A stretch of DNA of 64,000 nucleotides from Chondrus crispus (Eukaryota > Rhodophyta > Florideophyceae > Gigartinales > Gigartinaceae): positions 124,001 through 188,000 of the forward strand of contig NW_005178804.1 in NCBI RefSeq assembly GCF_000350225.1, in the 5' to 3' direction. Made by a program: the position numbers and the translations under genes. Shown here in pieces: positions 23,382 to 33,300 of the stretch. How positions within the stretch are numbered: position 1 is the first letter of the stretch; each line of letters begins with the position of its first letter. Below the pieces are notes generated by a model, which did not search any database, was not told where the DNA came from, and was given only the letters and a program-made list of their open reading frames with translations.

Positions 23382-26300
23382 CTATCCCGATCGTGCGCGT
23401 GACACTTGTGCGGGCAAGGATAGTCTTTTCCTTCGGAAATACGTGACGGCCGCACTGCGGGGTAATTGCTCAATGGGTTCCCACGTCGCGTCCTCGGGCG
23501 TATAACCGTACTATTCTACCTTGAGAATCAAATTACCATTTTCATAATCGTGGTCGACGACCCGGTCGATTACGTATTCCGTGTTCTCTGTTTCCTCTCC
23601 TTTCTCTGATCTGTTTCCTTCCCCCTTCTGAAGATCTTCTAAGTCGTCCTCTTGTCTGGACTTTCCGAGCTCGCGTAGGTCTGGAGGTGTCTCCGCTGTC
23701 GGCGTTTGACCAACTAAATTATCCTGGTCCCCCGTCGTAGGCGCACGGGTGTGAGGACGTTCCTCGTCCTCCGTTGCCTCTCCTTCTTCGTTTAACTCCG
23801 GCTCTCCCAGGAACTGTAGCGCTTGACGTAGGCCGGTTATCGGCGCATGGTCCATTGGGCTTGGGGCTAATTCCACCCTGTCTCGCGATACGCGTTCCTC
23901 CTGATCGCCAATGGCAATGACTACCGTATGTTGATCCGATCTTCTGACCTGATAAGGCCCTGTAGCGACTTGTGCGAGCTTATGTTTCGGTTCGCTAGCC
24001 GTGCCCTGCTCCTTCCGGAGGAACACGTAGGACCCTGGTGGGATCTCAGATTGCGGCTTGCGAAGGCGTGCGTCGAAATTTCGCTTGTATCGGGCTTGTT
24101 CCTTTCGCAAACTCCTATCGGCGCTTCGCATTAGGCTCTCCAACCACGACTGCCATTTCAGGTAGTATGCTCGTGACGAGCTGAAGTTCTCCAAAGTTGG
24201 TTGCGCTTGTAACGCAATGTTTCTCGGCGCCCGAGCCAACACCAGCTCGAAGGGCGCAATGTTCGTAGTTCGATGAACTTGTGTGTTGTAGGCGAACGTC
24301 ACAGCGTCGCTAAATAAGTCCCAGTCCTTGGGATGCTCTCCAACGTATTTTCGCAACGCGGAAGTCAGCGTGCGGTTAAATCTCTCAACTTGGCCGTTGG
24401 CTTGCGGGTAGTACGTAGTCGTGAACACATTGCGGATGCCGAGAATTCGACAGACGTTCTGAAAGAACCGGGCCGTGAACTGTGTTCCATTGTCGGACAG
24501 CAGCTTGACCGGCGGTCCGTACACGAATACCCAATGGTGAACGAAGGCTTGTGCGATGTGCGCAGCTGATATCTTCTTCAACGGTACGGTCCGTACCAGT
24601 TTCGAGTATCGATCGCTGATCACGAGAATATACCGATTTCCTCGCTTGGTTGTAATTAGCTCGCCGAGGATGTCGATGGCGACAAATTCCAGCGGCGCTT
24701 TGGGCGTGAACAGCTTCATTTCCTTCGTGTTTTTCTTAACTTCACCCTTTCCCGCGCACATGCGGCGCAATTCTTCGCGACTGCATAGCAGTCTAGGGCC
24801 ATCGTAGGCCAATAAAAATATCTTCTCAAAGTCTTGTAAAGTTTCCTGCCTCCCGGGTGGCCTGCCAATTTTGCGTAGTGGCTCAACCCTAGGACACGGT
24901 CCCTTAACGATTGTGGTATTACCACTTGTACAAACTCTGCCGCGGTACAGCATAGAGTTCCTTCGAGTTCCTCGGTCTCCGTGCTGAACGTTCTCACCTT
25001 TCCGGCGTCCATTTATTCCTTGATGCGGTTGCAGAAGGGGTCGACGGCTTGCTCGCGAATGAGCTCCTCCGGAGTGACAGCTTGGAATTGATCGAGGCGA
25101 TCAGGGGCGGTCCCCCCCTCAAGAGCGAGGATGTCGTCTGCCGCGTCAATACTTTCCTCGTCCTCCACTGTACCCTCGGCCGGTTCGGCCATAAAGCAAG
25201 GGATTTCGTCGTCGATTTCGTCGACGGTTTCTCCTGCGGTTCCCAACCTTGACAAAGCGTCCGCCTGGCTGTTAGCCTTTCCCTTTTTGTACTTGATTTC
25301 AAAATCGAATTCCGAGAGGCGTAGCCTCCATCGGATTAATCTCCCGCTGGGGTCGGTTACGATCATCAACCACCTCAATGAGGCATGGTCGGTATGCACG
25401 ACGAAGTGCTCGCCATATAGATATGGTCTTAAAGTCTGTACGGCCCAAATTACCGCTAGACATTCTTTTTCTGATACAGAATAGTTTCTCTCGGCTGCGG
25501 CTAACGTTCTTGAAAAGAACCCGATGGGTTTGCGTTGCGCATCCGGGTGTGTTTGAAATAGTGCAGCGCCTATTTGGTAGCCGCTTGCATCGGTATCTAC
25601 CGAGTAGGGTAGGTCCTTCTTCGGCAGCGCCAACACCGGCGGTGCCAAGATGGCGTCCTTGAGCTTATGAAAAGCTTTCTTGCACGGTTCGTCGAATCCT
25701 TCCAACTGGACCGGTTGTCCTTTCTTCAGTAGTTGGTTTAGAGGCTGCGCAATTTTCGCATACTGCGGAACGAACCTGCGGTAGACATTGCAGAGTCCCA
25801 GGAAGCTCCTGAGCTGTGTCTGTGTTCGCGGGTACCGCACTTGTTCCAACGCGGCGGTTCGCGCGACATCGACTTCTAGCGTACCTGGGCGGACGACGTG
25901 GCCCAGGTACTTGATCTTTTCCACGAAAAATTCGCACTTGCAAAGCTTGAGCTTGACACTTGCCTTTTCCAATACGGAAAGTATTTCATCCACGTGCACG
26001 ATGTGCTCCTCCCACGACTTGCTAAAAATGATTATGTCGTCTAGATACACCAAACAGCATTTCCAACGGAACGGAGAGAGCAGGATATCCATTGCTCTCT
26101 GAAACGTCGCTGGCGCGTTAGTTAGCCCGAAGGGCATTCTTGAGAAGCGATACAGACCTGAGTGACACGAAAATGCTGTCTTGTCGCGGTCGCACTCAGG
26201 GATAGGCATCTGCCAATATCCCGAAATCGCGTCCAACGCGGAGAAAAACTTGGTGTCACCAAGCGAGTCCAGGCACTCATCCATGCGCGGTAAGGGGTAC

Positions 26301-26941
26301 GTGTCCTTCACCGTTACTGCGTTCAGCCTGCGGTAGTCTACGCAAAAACGCATTGACCCATCCGGCTTTGGCACCAGCAACACGGGCGACGCCCATTCTG
26401 ACTGCGTTGGTTCTATCACTCCTGCCTCCAACATCTTCTGCACCTCTGCATCTTCTACTTCGCGGGCTTTAGGCCCGGCTCGATACGGGGCTTGTGCGAT
26501 GGGGCGAGTCTCGGGTATCAACTCGATCCGATGGACGGTGGTATTAATTTCGCCAAGCGTCCCATCCCACATCCTTGAATACTTCTTCAACATCCGACGG
26601 AACCGCTCGCGCAGCCGTTCCGGCACGTGGCTCAGGTCGAGGTCCTGCACGTCCGGCGGTGGCGGCTCAATCCTGCGTTGCGGCTTCGTAGATGCCGACG
26701 CGGAGAGCTCTGCCGACCGTTCTTCTGGCTGGTCCCCGCGCGCTTGATCCGACAGTTCGCCTCTTGTCTCGCCCGTAGGCGTCTTGGTGGAATTAGGAAA
26801 ATTCTCCTTCTTTCTTTCTTGAATTCCGAGAACTTCACCAATGGTGGTTTTGCTCTCGAGCGCGGCTCTCGGGTGCGGTAATAATTCTGCCACCACTTGG
26901 CCTTTTTGCACCCTGACAGGGTACGTCCTAAAATTCGCAAC
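23382..26941 (-). pseudogene. pol: Pol of element E: RT, RNase H, integrase, chromodomain; three lesions
   Basis: Starts in phase with the protease half at 55389. Minus-strand order: RT (FCVDYRRLNAVT; MPFGLTNAPATFQRAMD; LVYLDDIIIFS), RNase H (VDTDASGYQIG; HTDHASLRWLM), an HHCC finger (LSHYAKLAGH...CAACARERVKL), integrase core (FVAIDILGEL; LLSDNGTQF; ANGQVERFNRT) and a chromodomain. Lesions: an in-frame TAA at 25015-25013 before the HHCC finger; a one-base frameshift near 24735, after VKLRK; and a TAG near 23513-23511 where the chromodomain expects Trp after LILKVE. Beyond that stop the frame continues with YGYTPEDATWEPIEQL to a true stop at 23384-23382, completing the chromodomain. Confidence 0.9.
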
Positions 26942-27595
26942 TGTAGTATAACTACAAAAGAATTAGATTAGAAATTGGATCCGGCTCTGTAAGGCACGAA
27001 CCTTACAGACAGCCGGTACCACACGTGTACGGGGGCACGCGCCCCCACGTGTACTAAACGTGTACGGGGGCACGCGCCCCCACGTGTACTATACGTGTAC
27101 GACACGTATACAGTCAGCCCCGTCGGCTGACAGTGCCGACTACAATAGTGCCCCATAGTACAGTACGTACTGTACTAAGTTACGATAGACTAATTGTACA
27201 TTAAATGACGGAGCGGACCGGCGGCGGCGAGGGGGACAAGCACGGACTTGTCCACGACCGACCGCCTAGGTCTGACTTCCAGCTTATCCTAAGGAAGCTT
27301 CCGTTAGCTACCTTAAGGCGAGACCGAGCGCGGGTAGAGGACGCGCGAGCACGCGAGCGAGCCTAGATCCACCTCCGCCCGTCAGCGCTGGAACGTAACC
27401 CAGCGCTGCTCCGGGGCGTCGAGGCGTAGATCGGCCCGCGCGTGTGCGCGTCCTCCCCCTGATCCCGCTCTACCACGCTACCCGGGCCCGTGCTCCGGTT
27501 TCGTTAGCTGGTCCGACTTCCCCCGTCTTCTCGTACGTACGGGTCTTCCAGGACTAAGCATACACCCCTATCCGTTTAGGGGTGTTTATGGTACA
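26942..27595 (+). repeat. 5' LTR of element B
   Basis: 654 bp, TGTAGTATAAC...ATGGTACA. It contains a 35-bp duplication of a CACGTG/GGGGGCACGCGCCCCC block (27025-27090), the 20-bp palindrome agtacagtacgtactgtact near 27157-27177, an ATTAAA poly(A)-type signal at 27200, and a terminal stem acacccct/aggggtgt near 27562-27587. Confidence 0.92.
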
Positions 27596-27596
27596 G

Positions 27597-27614
27597 TGGT
27601 CTCCCGACCTAGAA
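27597..27614 (+). promoter_or_regulatory. Primer-binding site of element B
   Basis: TGGTCTCCCGACCTAGAA, one base after the LTR end. Identical to the site in A, C and E. Confidence 0.88.
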
Positions 27615-27671
27615 GACCCCGAGATCTTTCCGAGAAGACTTTCTTTTTCCTCCGCGTCCGTACGCGTCGAG

Positions 27672-30242
27672 ATGAGTCAAGAATACGCCCCCTCGATCCG
27701 CTCCGAACCGGCGGATCCGAGGGCGGCCGCTATGCACGCCCCATCACCGCCGTTCGGCGACGGCGACGCTGGTCTCCGAGACCGCGAACCGTCGCCCGAG
27801 TCCCCCGAAGGACAAGCAGCGGCGATGTTCGACCGCATCGCAGACTACATCGAGGAAGTCCGTACTTCCCTCCGCATCGACGTTACGGACGCCGTCTATT
27901 CGCGCTGCATGGACGAGCTCCGATCCATCCGCGAGGGGAGGTTCGACCGTGTCACCCAGTCGCTGGAGAATCTCCGAGCACTGGTCGACCAGTTGCAATC
28001 GCGACTGGTGCTCGTCGAAGACTTGCGTCCCGAGAACCCCGTTACGTATGGGGAAGGTCGTCCCGCGAGGCCGACCTCATCGAGACGTCCTGACGCTCGT
28101 CAACCCCCCTCGGCGGAGCAACTTGGTGCCTTCGCGCACCTCACCGCTGAGCTGGAGTCCACGCGGCAGCGTGCCCGTGACCTGGAACGTACCATGGCCG
28201 CAAGGCTGCCCGGTGCCCCCACGAGAGGGCCCGGTGGTACCGTACCTCCGGACGCTGCCGCCCCGCAAGGATGGCGCCCAACTGTGGCCGATCCCAGTCG
28301 AGACGCAGGAGAAAGACGACCTCCGATGGACGCCAACGTCGCGTCCGAGTCCCAAGCTCTGCCACATGTCCCCGGAAACATGTGGCAGACGGGACGGGTG
28401 CCGTATCGTAACGACCCGGACCGTGGAGTAGCCGCTCGCGGATCCGGAGAACACATGTTCTCCGTCGATCCCCGCTGGGGCGGCTACCCGCCGGTGGACC
28501 ACACCGCGCGACCCGGACCGGTAGACGTCCGTACGCTACCCGTTACCCCGTTCGGCACGCTGGGTCCCGCTGAACCCGGACTCGAGCCGGTACATACGAT
28601 GATCCAAGAGTTCAGCGCCGTCGCTGACTATCGTATGTACCGCTTGGATAACACCTCGAGGCTCGTCACCTCGGGTGACGCGGGACGGATCGCGAAGTAC
28701 GTCCAACGCTGTCGTGGGATCCGTCCCACGATGCGTAGCTTCGACGGTACGGACCCGATCCGGCTGCTGCCGTTCTTGAAGGATATCCGGATAACCTTCA
28801 ACTCGCAACACCTGACGGAAGGTGTTGCGGTACGAGTTCTCGCGCACTTCTTAGAGCGCGATGCGGAGCGCCTGTATACGAGTTATACGATGCGTGGCCT
28901 CCGCGCCGGCCAGCTCCACGACGACGTGAGCTGGCCGGGGCTCGTAAATCAACTCTTGAAACGCTACCTCACGGACGACGTGTTAGGTGAAGCGTACGAC
29001 GCTGTCGCTACGGCGCGACAGAAACCCCACGAAACGGAGAGCACCTTTGCGGACCGGTTAGAAACTGCCGCGTTCCGATGCACGGCAGTGTTCTCCGAAC
29101 AGTCCCTCGCGCACTACTTCGTGCGGGGACTCGCACCTGCGACCCGTGCCGCAGTTTCCGAGACCGTTCAGCGGCTGCCAAGCAGCCAGAAGACCGATCT
29201 ACCGACTATCCGCCGCATCGCCACGGCGGAAGGGACTACGTACCGCGCCCGGCGCGGGTTACCTCTGCCGGACCCGAAACCGGCAGGGAAGGCTGGCAGG
29301 ACTACGAAGTCCGCCGCAACAAGTTCGCCCGCTTCTACCCTCCATGTCGGGGAGGATGAGTGGCAGGCTGACCCTGTCCTCATTACGCAAGGAACGGGGC
29401 CCGTGGGAGGACGACCTCCCACGCCGATGTCGACCGGAACGACATCCAGTTACGCGACCGTCTTCGCGCACACTCCAAGAGTGGCAAGGGGTACGGACCC
29501 CCGGGTCGCAGAGCTCGACATCTCGAATCGAGATGCAGGAGCCGAAGCCCCTCGCGTACCCCTCCTCACCGATGAGGAGGCGCGCCACGCGGCGACCTTC
29601 GCCTCAACGGATGGCAGCGCGTACGTGTGCTGGCTGTGCCGTACGTACGGGCACGCCATGTACGCCTGCCCGTTCCTGTCGCCGGAACAACGTATGTTCA
29701 CAGCGTACAGGAACTACCGATACCAGATGGAGACGCGCCCCGGTGCGCGTAACCTCCTCCGGCAGTCGGTCGGCGAGGGCCGTCCCCCGCGTCAAGGTTT
29801 CCCGAATTGTTCGGGTGGGGGCGCACGCTTCGCCCCACGTGGAGGTGGGTATCGCCGTAACGAACTCGATCGTCGTGATCGACCCGATTACCGCCAGGCG
29901 GACACGAGGTATCCCCGTCAAGGAAGGGGAGGTGACCGGGACCGTTCTCGGTTACCTCAACAGGTACAGAAGGCGATCATGTACTTGCAAGATTGGGTAG
30001 AGGGTCCGCATCCCCTACCCGAGGAGAATCACGAAGGAGAACCGGTTCTCCCTGTCCCCCATATCCTGCGACGTCCGGACGTCGCAGGTCAAGGTCTAGA
30101 AGTACCCGAATACTTCGCCGATAACGTGGTGCCGCCGTGGGTGAGACGTCCCGACCCACGGGACCGAGGAGCGGGAGAAGACCTGGCCGCCGATAGCCAG
30201 GAAGGTAGCTCCGATAGCACCGGTAGTTCGAAAAAAGGGTAA
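27672..30242 (+). CDS. gag: Gag polyprotein of element B
   Basis: 856 residues from MSQEYAPSIR. This ATG is conserved in A and C; the frame is open further upstream into the LTR but without a shared start. Features: coiled-coil-like N-terminal segment (DELRSIREGRFDRVTQSLENLRALVDQL), a Pro/Arg-rich linker, a capsid-like core (SFDGTDPIRLLPFLKDIRI; ERLYTSYTMRGLRAGQLHDD; FADRLETAAFRCTAVFSEQ), a CCHC knuckle CWLCRTYGHAMYAC around residue 653 and a basic tail. It would package element RNA into virus-like particles (family knowledge). It ends in a GSSKKG-TAA context where A also stops, but C reads on after losing one A. Confidence 0.93.
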   Translation: MSQEYAPSIRSEPADPRAAAMHAPSPPFGDGDAGLRDREPSPESPEGQAAAMFDRIADYIEEVRTSLRIDVTDAVYSRCMDELRSIREGRFDRVTQSLENLRALVDQLQSRLVLVEDLRPENPVTYGEGRPARPTSSRRPDARQPPSAEQLGAFAHLTAELESTRQRARDLERTMAARLPGAPTRGPGGTVPPDAAAPQGWRPTVADPSRDAGERRPPMDANVASESQALPHVPGNMWQTGRVPYRNDPDRGVAARGSGEHMFSVDPRWGGYPPVDHTARPGPVDVRTLPVTPFGTLGPAEPGLEPVHTMIQEFSAVADYRMYRLDNTSRLVTSGDAGRIAKYVQRCRGIRPTMRSFDGTDPIRLLPFLKDIRITFNSQHLTEGVAVRVLAHFLERDAERLYTSYTMRGLRAGQLHDDVSWPGLVNQLLKRYLTDDVLGEAYDAVATARQKPHETESTFADRLETAAFRCTAVFSEQSLAHYFVRGLAPATRAAVSETVQRLPSSQKTDLPTIRRIATAEGTTYRARRGLPLPDPKPAGKAGRTTKSAATSSPASTLHVGEDEWQADPVLITQGTGPVGGRPPTPMSTGTTSSYATVFAHTPRVARGTDPRVAELDISNRDAGAEAPRVPLLTDEEARHAATFASTDGSAYVCWLCRTYGHAMYACPFLSPEQRMFTAYRNYRYQMETRPGARNLLRQSVGEGRPPRQGFPNCSGGGARFAPRGGGYRRNELDRRDRPDYRQADTRYPRQGRGGDRDRSRLPQQVQKAIMYLQDWVEGPHPLPEENHEGEPVLPVPHILRRPDVAGQGLEVPEYFADNVVPPWVRRPDPRDRGAGEDLAADSQEGSSDSTGSSKKG

Positions 30243-30382
30243 AGACGGTTACGTCCACGCGGTCGCGTGAGCCGTCTTGTCCCCACGAACTCGACCGGTC
30301 CCCACGTGCTCGCCTAGGTCACGGGGGGTATTGTCCGATAATACACCCCTCGCCACCGGAAGCGAGCACGGTAGCCCCTGCA

Positions 30383-33300
30383 ATGCCGATACAGGGGGGA
30401 GCGAACGTCGAGGCCTCCGTAAGCCCGACGTTCGGAGAGGACAGCACCGGGACGCCCGTAGTACCGGTGATGGGTAACGAAAAGGACGGGAGTACCGACG
30501 ACCGAAAAGAACAGGTCGACCTCCAGACTCCTGTGAGGCCAAGGGAGCCGACGAAATGTCCGCCACGTACGGACTCAAGCACCAGAGGGGGCATCACGGA
30601 GACGCGGAAGCCCCACGACTCAGGTAGAAGGAAACGCAGGAGGGGCCAGAACCGAAGGCGACGACCTCGGCGGAACGATCTCGCCGAGCGGGTTGCGCCC
30701 AAGATGGTCGACGGCATTGTATGCCTCATGACGTCCAAGATATATAACGTCCTTGGCTCCGTGGCCACCGAAGGTAACGCGTTCAAGCCCCACACGATCG
30801 CCGTCGATACGTGCTCGGGCTACAACTTAGTGAGGAAGGCCGACCTCCCTCCCGACTGGACCCGCTTCGTAATACGGGACGCGCCATTACCCCGACTGGC
30901 TGGCGCGAACAGTAACCCGCTTCGACTTACGGCGGTCGTCCGCCTTGCAGTCCGTTTGCGGAACACGACGTTCCGTATACCGTTCGTGGTGGCGGAACAG
31001 CTTGCCGTTCCCGTTCTTCTCGGCACGGCGTTCATCGATGCCCACGTACGTAGCATCGACATCGACGGACAGAAGCTCGAACTTCGACACGGTGGCTCCG
31101 TAGCCATCGTCGACGGAAAGGGGAAGCCGACTCCCCCTACAAGGCGACACGGACGCCAAACGAGCCGGCCGGATGTACGGGATGAGGCCCCGCAGGCGAT
31201 CCGACTCGCCCGCTGGGTTACCATCCCCGCGATGTCGCAAGCCCGAGTGCGCGTCACCACCGCGGGGAGGGGCCTCGTGTTCCTGGAACCAAAGCCCTCA
31301 CTCCAACACCGACATGGAGTGAGGTTGACGAATGGCGTCGCCGAGGTTCTGCCGAATCAGACCTTCGACGTCATCGTCGCGAACTTTTCGCTACGGGAAA
31401 GGCGGCTTCCGAAGCACACCGTCGTGGGATACGCGAAGCGCAACCCCCTCGCGATCCTCACGCCCGAACGGAGGGTTGCCGAGGGGATCGCGCACGCGCT
31501 ACACCTGACCGACTTGACCGATCAAGTCGGGAAGGCCGGAGCTGGACGACCGAGCTCCGACGAACGGACGACCGTCGTGAAGAAAGGGGTGGTCACGGAC
31601 GAACGGCCACCTCAAGACCAACCGACGGCGGAGGGTACTGTACCCCCGCAGAAAAAGGATCCCGAAAATCCACCGATGGATTGGGAAAAAGAAATCGACT
31701 TGTCATACATCGACGATGACAAGCTCCGTGGCCACGTACTCGAGATGCTCCGTAAGCACTCGAGCCTGTGGAGCGGTGCGCTCGGAACTATACGAGCGAC
31801 GGAACACCGCATTCCTCTCGAACCGGGTACGAAGCCGATACGTTCGATGCCCTACCGTAAGGGGCCCGCGATGCGCGAAATGGTCGCGAAGGAGGTCAAC
31901 AAGATGTTGAACGCAGGGGTTATCGAACCCGCGAGCACCGAGTGGGCGTCCCCGGTGGTGCTCGTACCGAAGAAAGACGGATCTCTTCGGTTCTGCGTGG
32001 ACTACCGGCGTCTCAACGCGAAGACTGCAGCGGATTCGTATCCGCTGCCTCGGATGGACGACTGCATTGACTCGCTGGGAGACGCAGCCGTCTTCACCAC
32101 GTTGGACTGCAATTCCGGTTATTGGCAGATCCCGGTCGCTCCGGAAGACCGGGATAAGACCACCTTTACGACGCACATAGGCACGTTTCGCCACTTGCGC
32201 ATGCCGTTCGGACTAAAAGGGGCACCGGCCACCTTCCAACGCGCACTCGACATCATCCTATCTGGCGTACGTTGGCAAATATGCCTCGTGTACCTGGATG
32301 ATGTCATCGTGTTCTCACGTACGCACGGAGAACACGCGAAGCATCTCGACATTGTCTTGAGCTTGCTGCGGAGTGCCGGAATCTCCCTCAAGCTCAAGAA
32401 GTGTAGCTTCTTTCAACCGAAGGTACACTACCTGGGGCACGTCATTTCCCCAGGTAAGTTAAGTGTGGCCGATACGGCGGCCGACGCCTTCAAGACCTTC
32501 ACATTCCCGAGGACGCTGACGCAAGTGCGCTCGTTCCTCGGGGCGTGCAACGTATACCGCCGATTCGTTAAGGGGTTCGCGAAGATAGCCCGTCCTCTGA
32601 CCGACATGACGCGTAAGGATTCGGATCCTGACTTCTACAACCCTACGGAGGCGCAACGGGAGGCGTTCGAGAACCTCAAGAAGTCCATGATCGCTCCGCC
32701 GATCCTCGCCCTTCCGCGGTACGGCCGTCCGTACATGATCGACACGGATGCCAGCGCCTACCAGTTGGGCTGCACGTTGCTCCAAGAGCACGACCAGCCA
32801 AACGATTGGCGCCCCGTAGGCTATTGGTCCTACTCGCTGAACGACAGCGAGCGCAACTACAGCGCCACGGAACGCGAGTGCTTCGCCATAGTGTGGGCCG
32901 TCCGCACACTACGGCCGTACGTTGAAGGCACGAAGTTCACCGTCCGGACGGATCACGACGCGCTGAGGTGGCTCATGTCCCTCACGGAGAGTTCCGGAAG
33001 GCTCACCCGGTGGCGGCTACGTCTGGCTGAATACGATTTCACCATCCAGTACCGCCCCGGGCGCGTGCACCAAGTACCGGACGCCTTGTCACGCCTCGTG
33101 TCGCCAAGAGTCGCCGGCGACCCCCGCCCGGCCATCGAAGTGGATGACGACATCCCCACCTTCGACGCGGGTACGACCGTTCGAGACGTATCGAACGAGC
33201 TTGCGGACCACGTCTGTACCGGAAATTGCGACCACGAGGTCGAACACGTCTTCGCGACGACGCGAAGCCAAGCTGGGCCACGAAGAAGGCCGCGCGTCCG

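Larger units (their letters stand above)
17144..26941 (-). mobile_element. Gypsy element E, 3' part (RT to 3' LTR)
   Basis: From right to left on the minus strand: RT-RNase H-integrase-chromodomain (26941-23382, broken), a 3.9-kb spacer, an antisense ORF (17839-19512, plus), polypurine tract and a 3' LTR cut by element A. Its missing 5' part (LTR, gag, protease) is at 50996-55389 on the plus strand. Both halves end at the same GTTGC/GCAAC pentamer and their frames join in phase, so they were one element of about 14-15 kb. Confidence 0.88.

Noticed and set aside
27582..27671. Gag start inside the LTR of element B
   Set aside because: The upstream frame crosses the LTR end and the primer-binding site. 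The ATG at 27672 is the one conserved in A and C.
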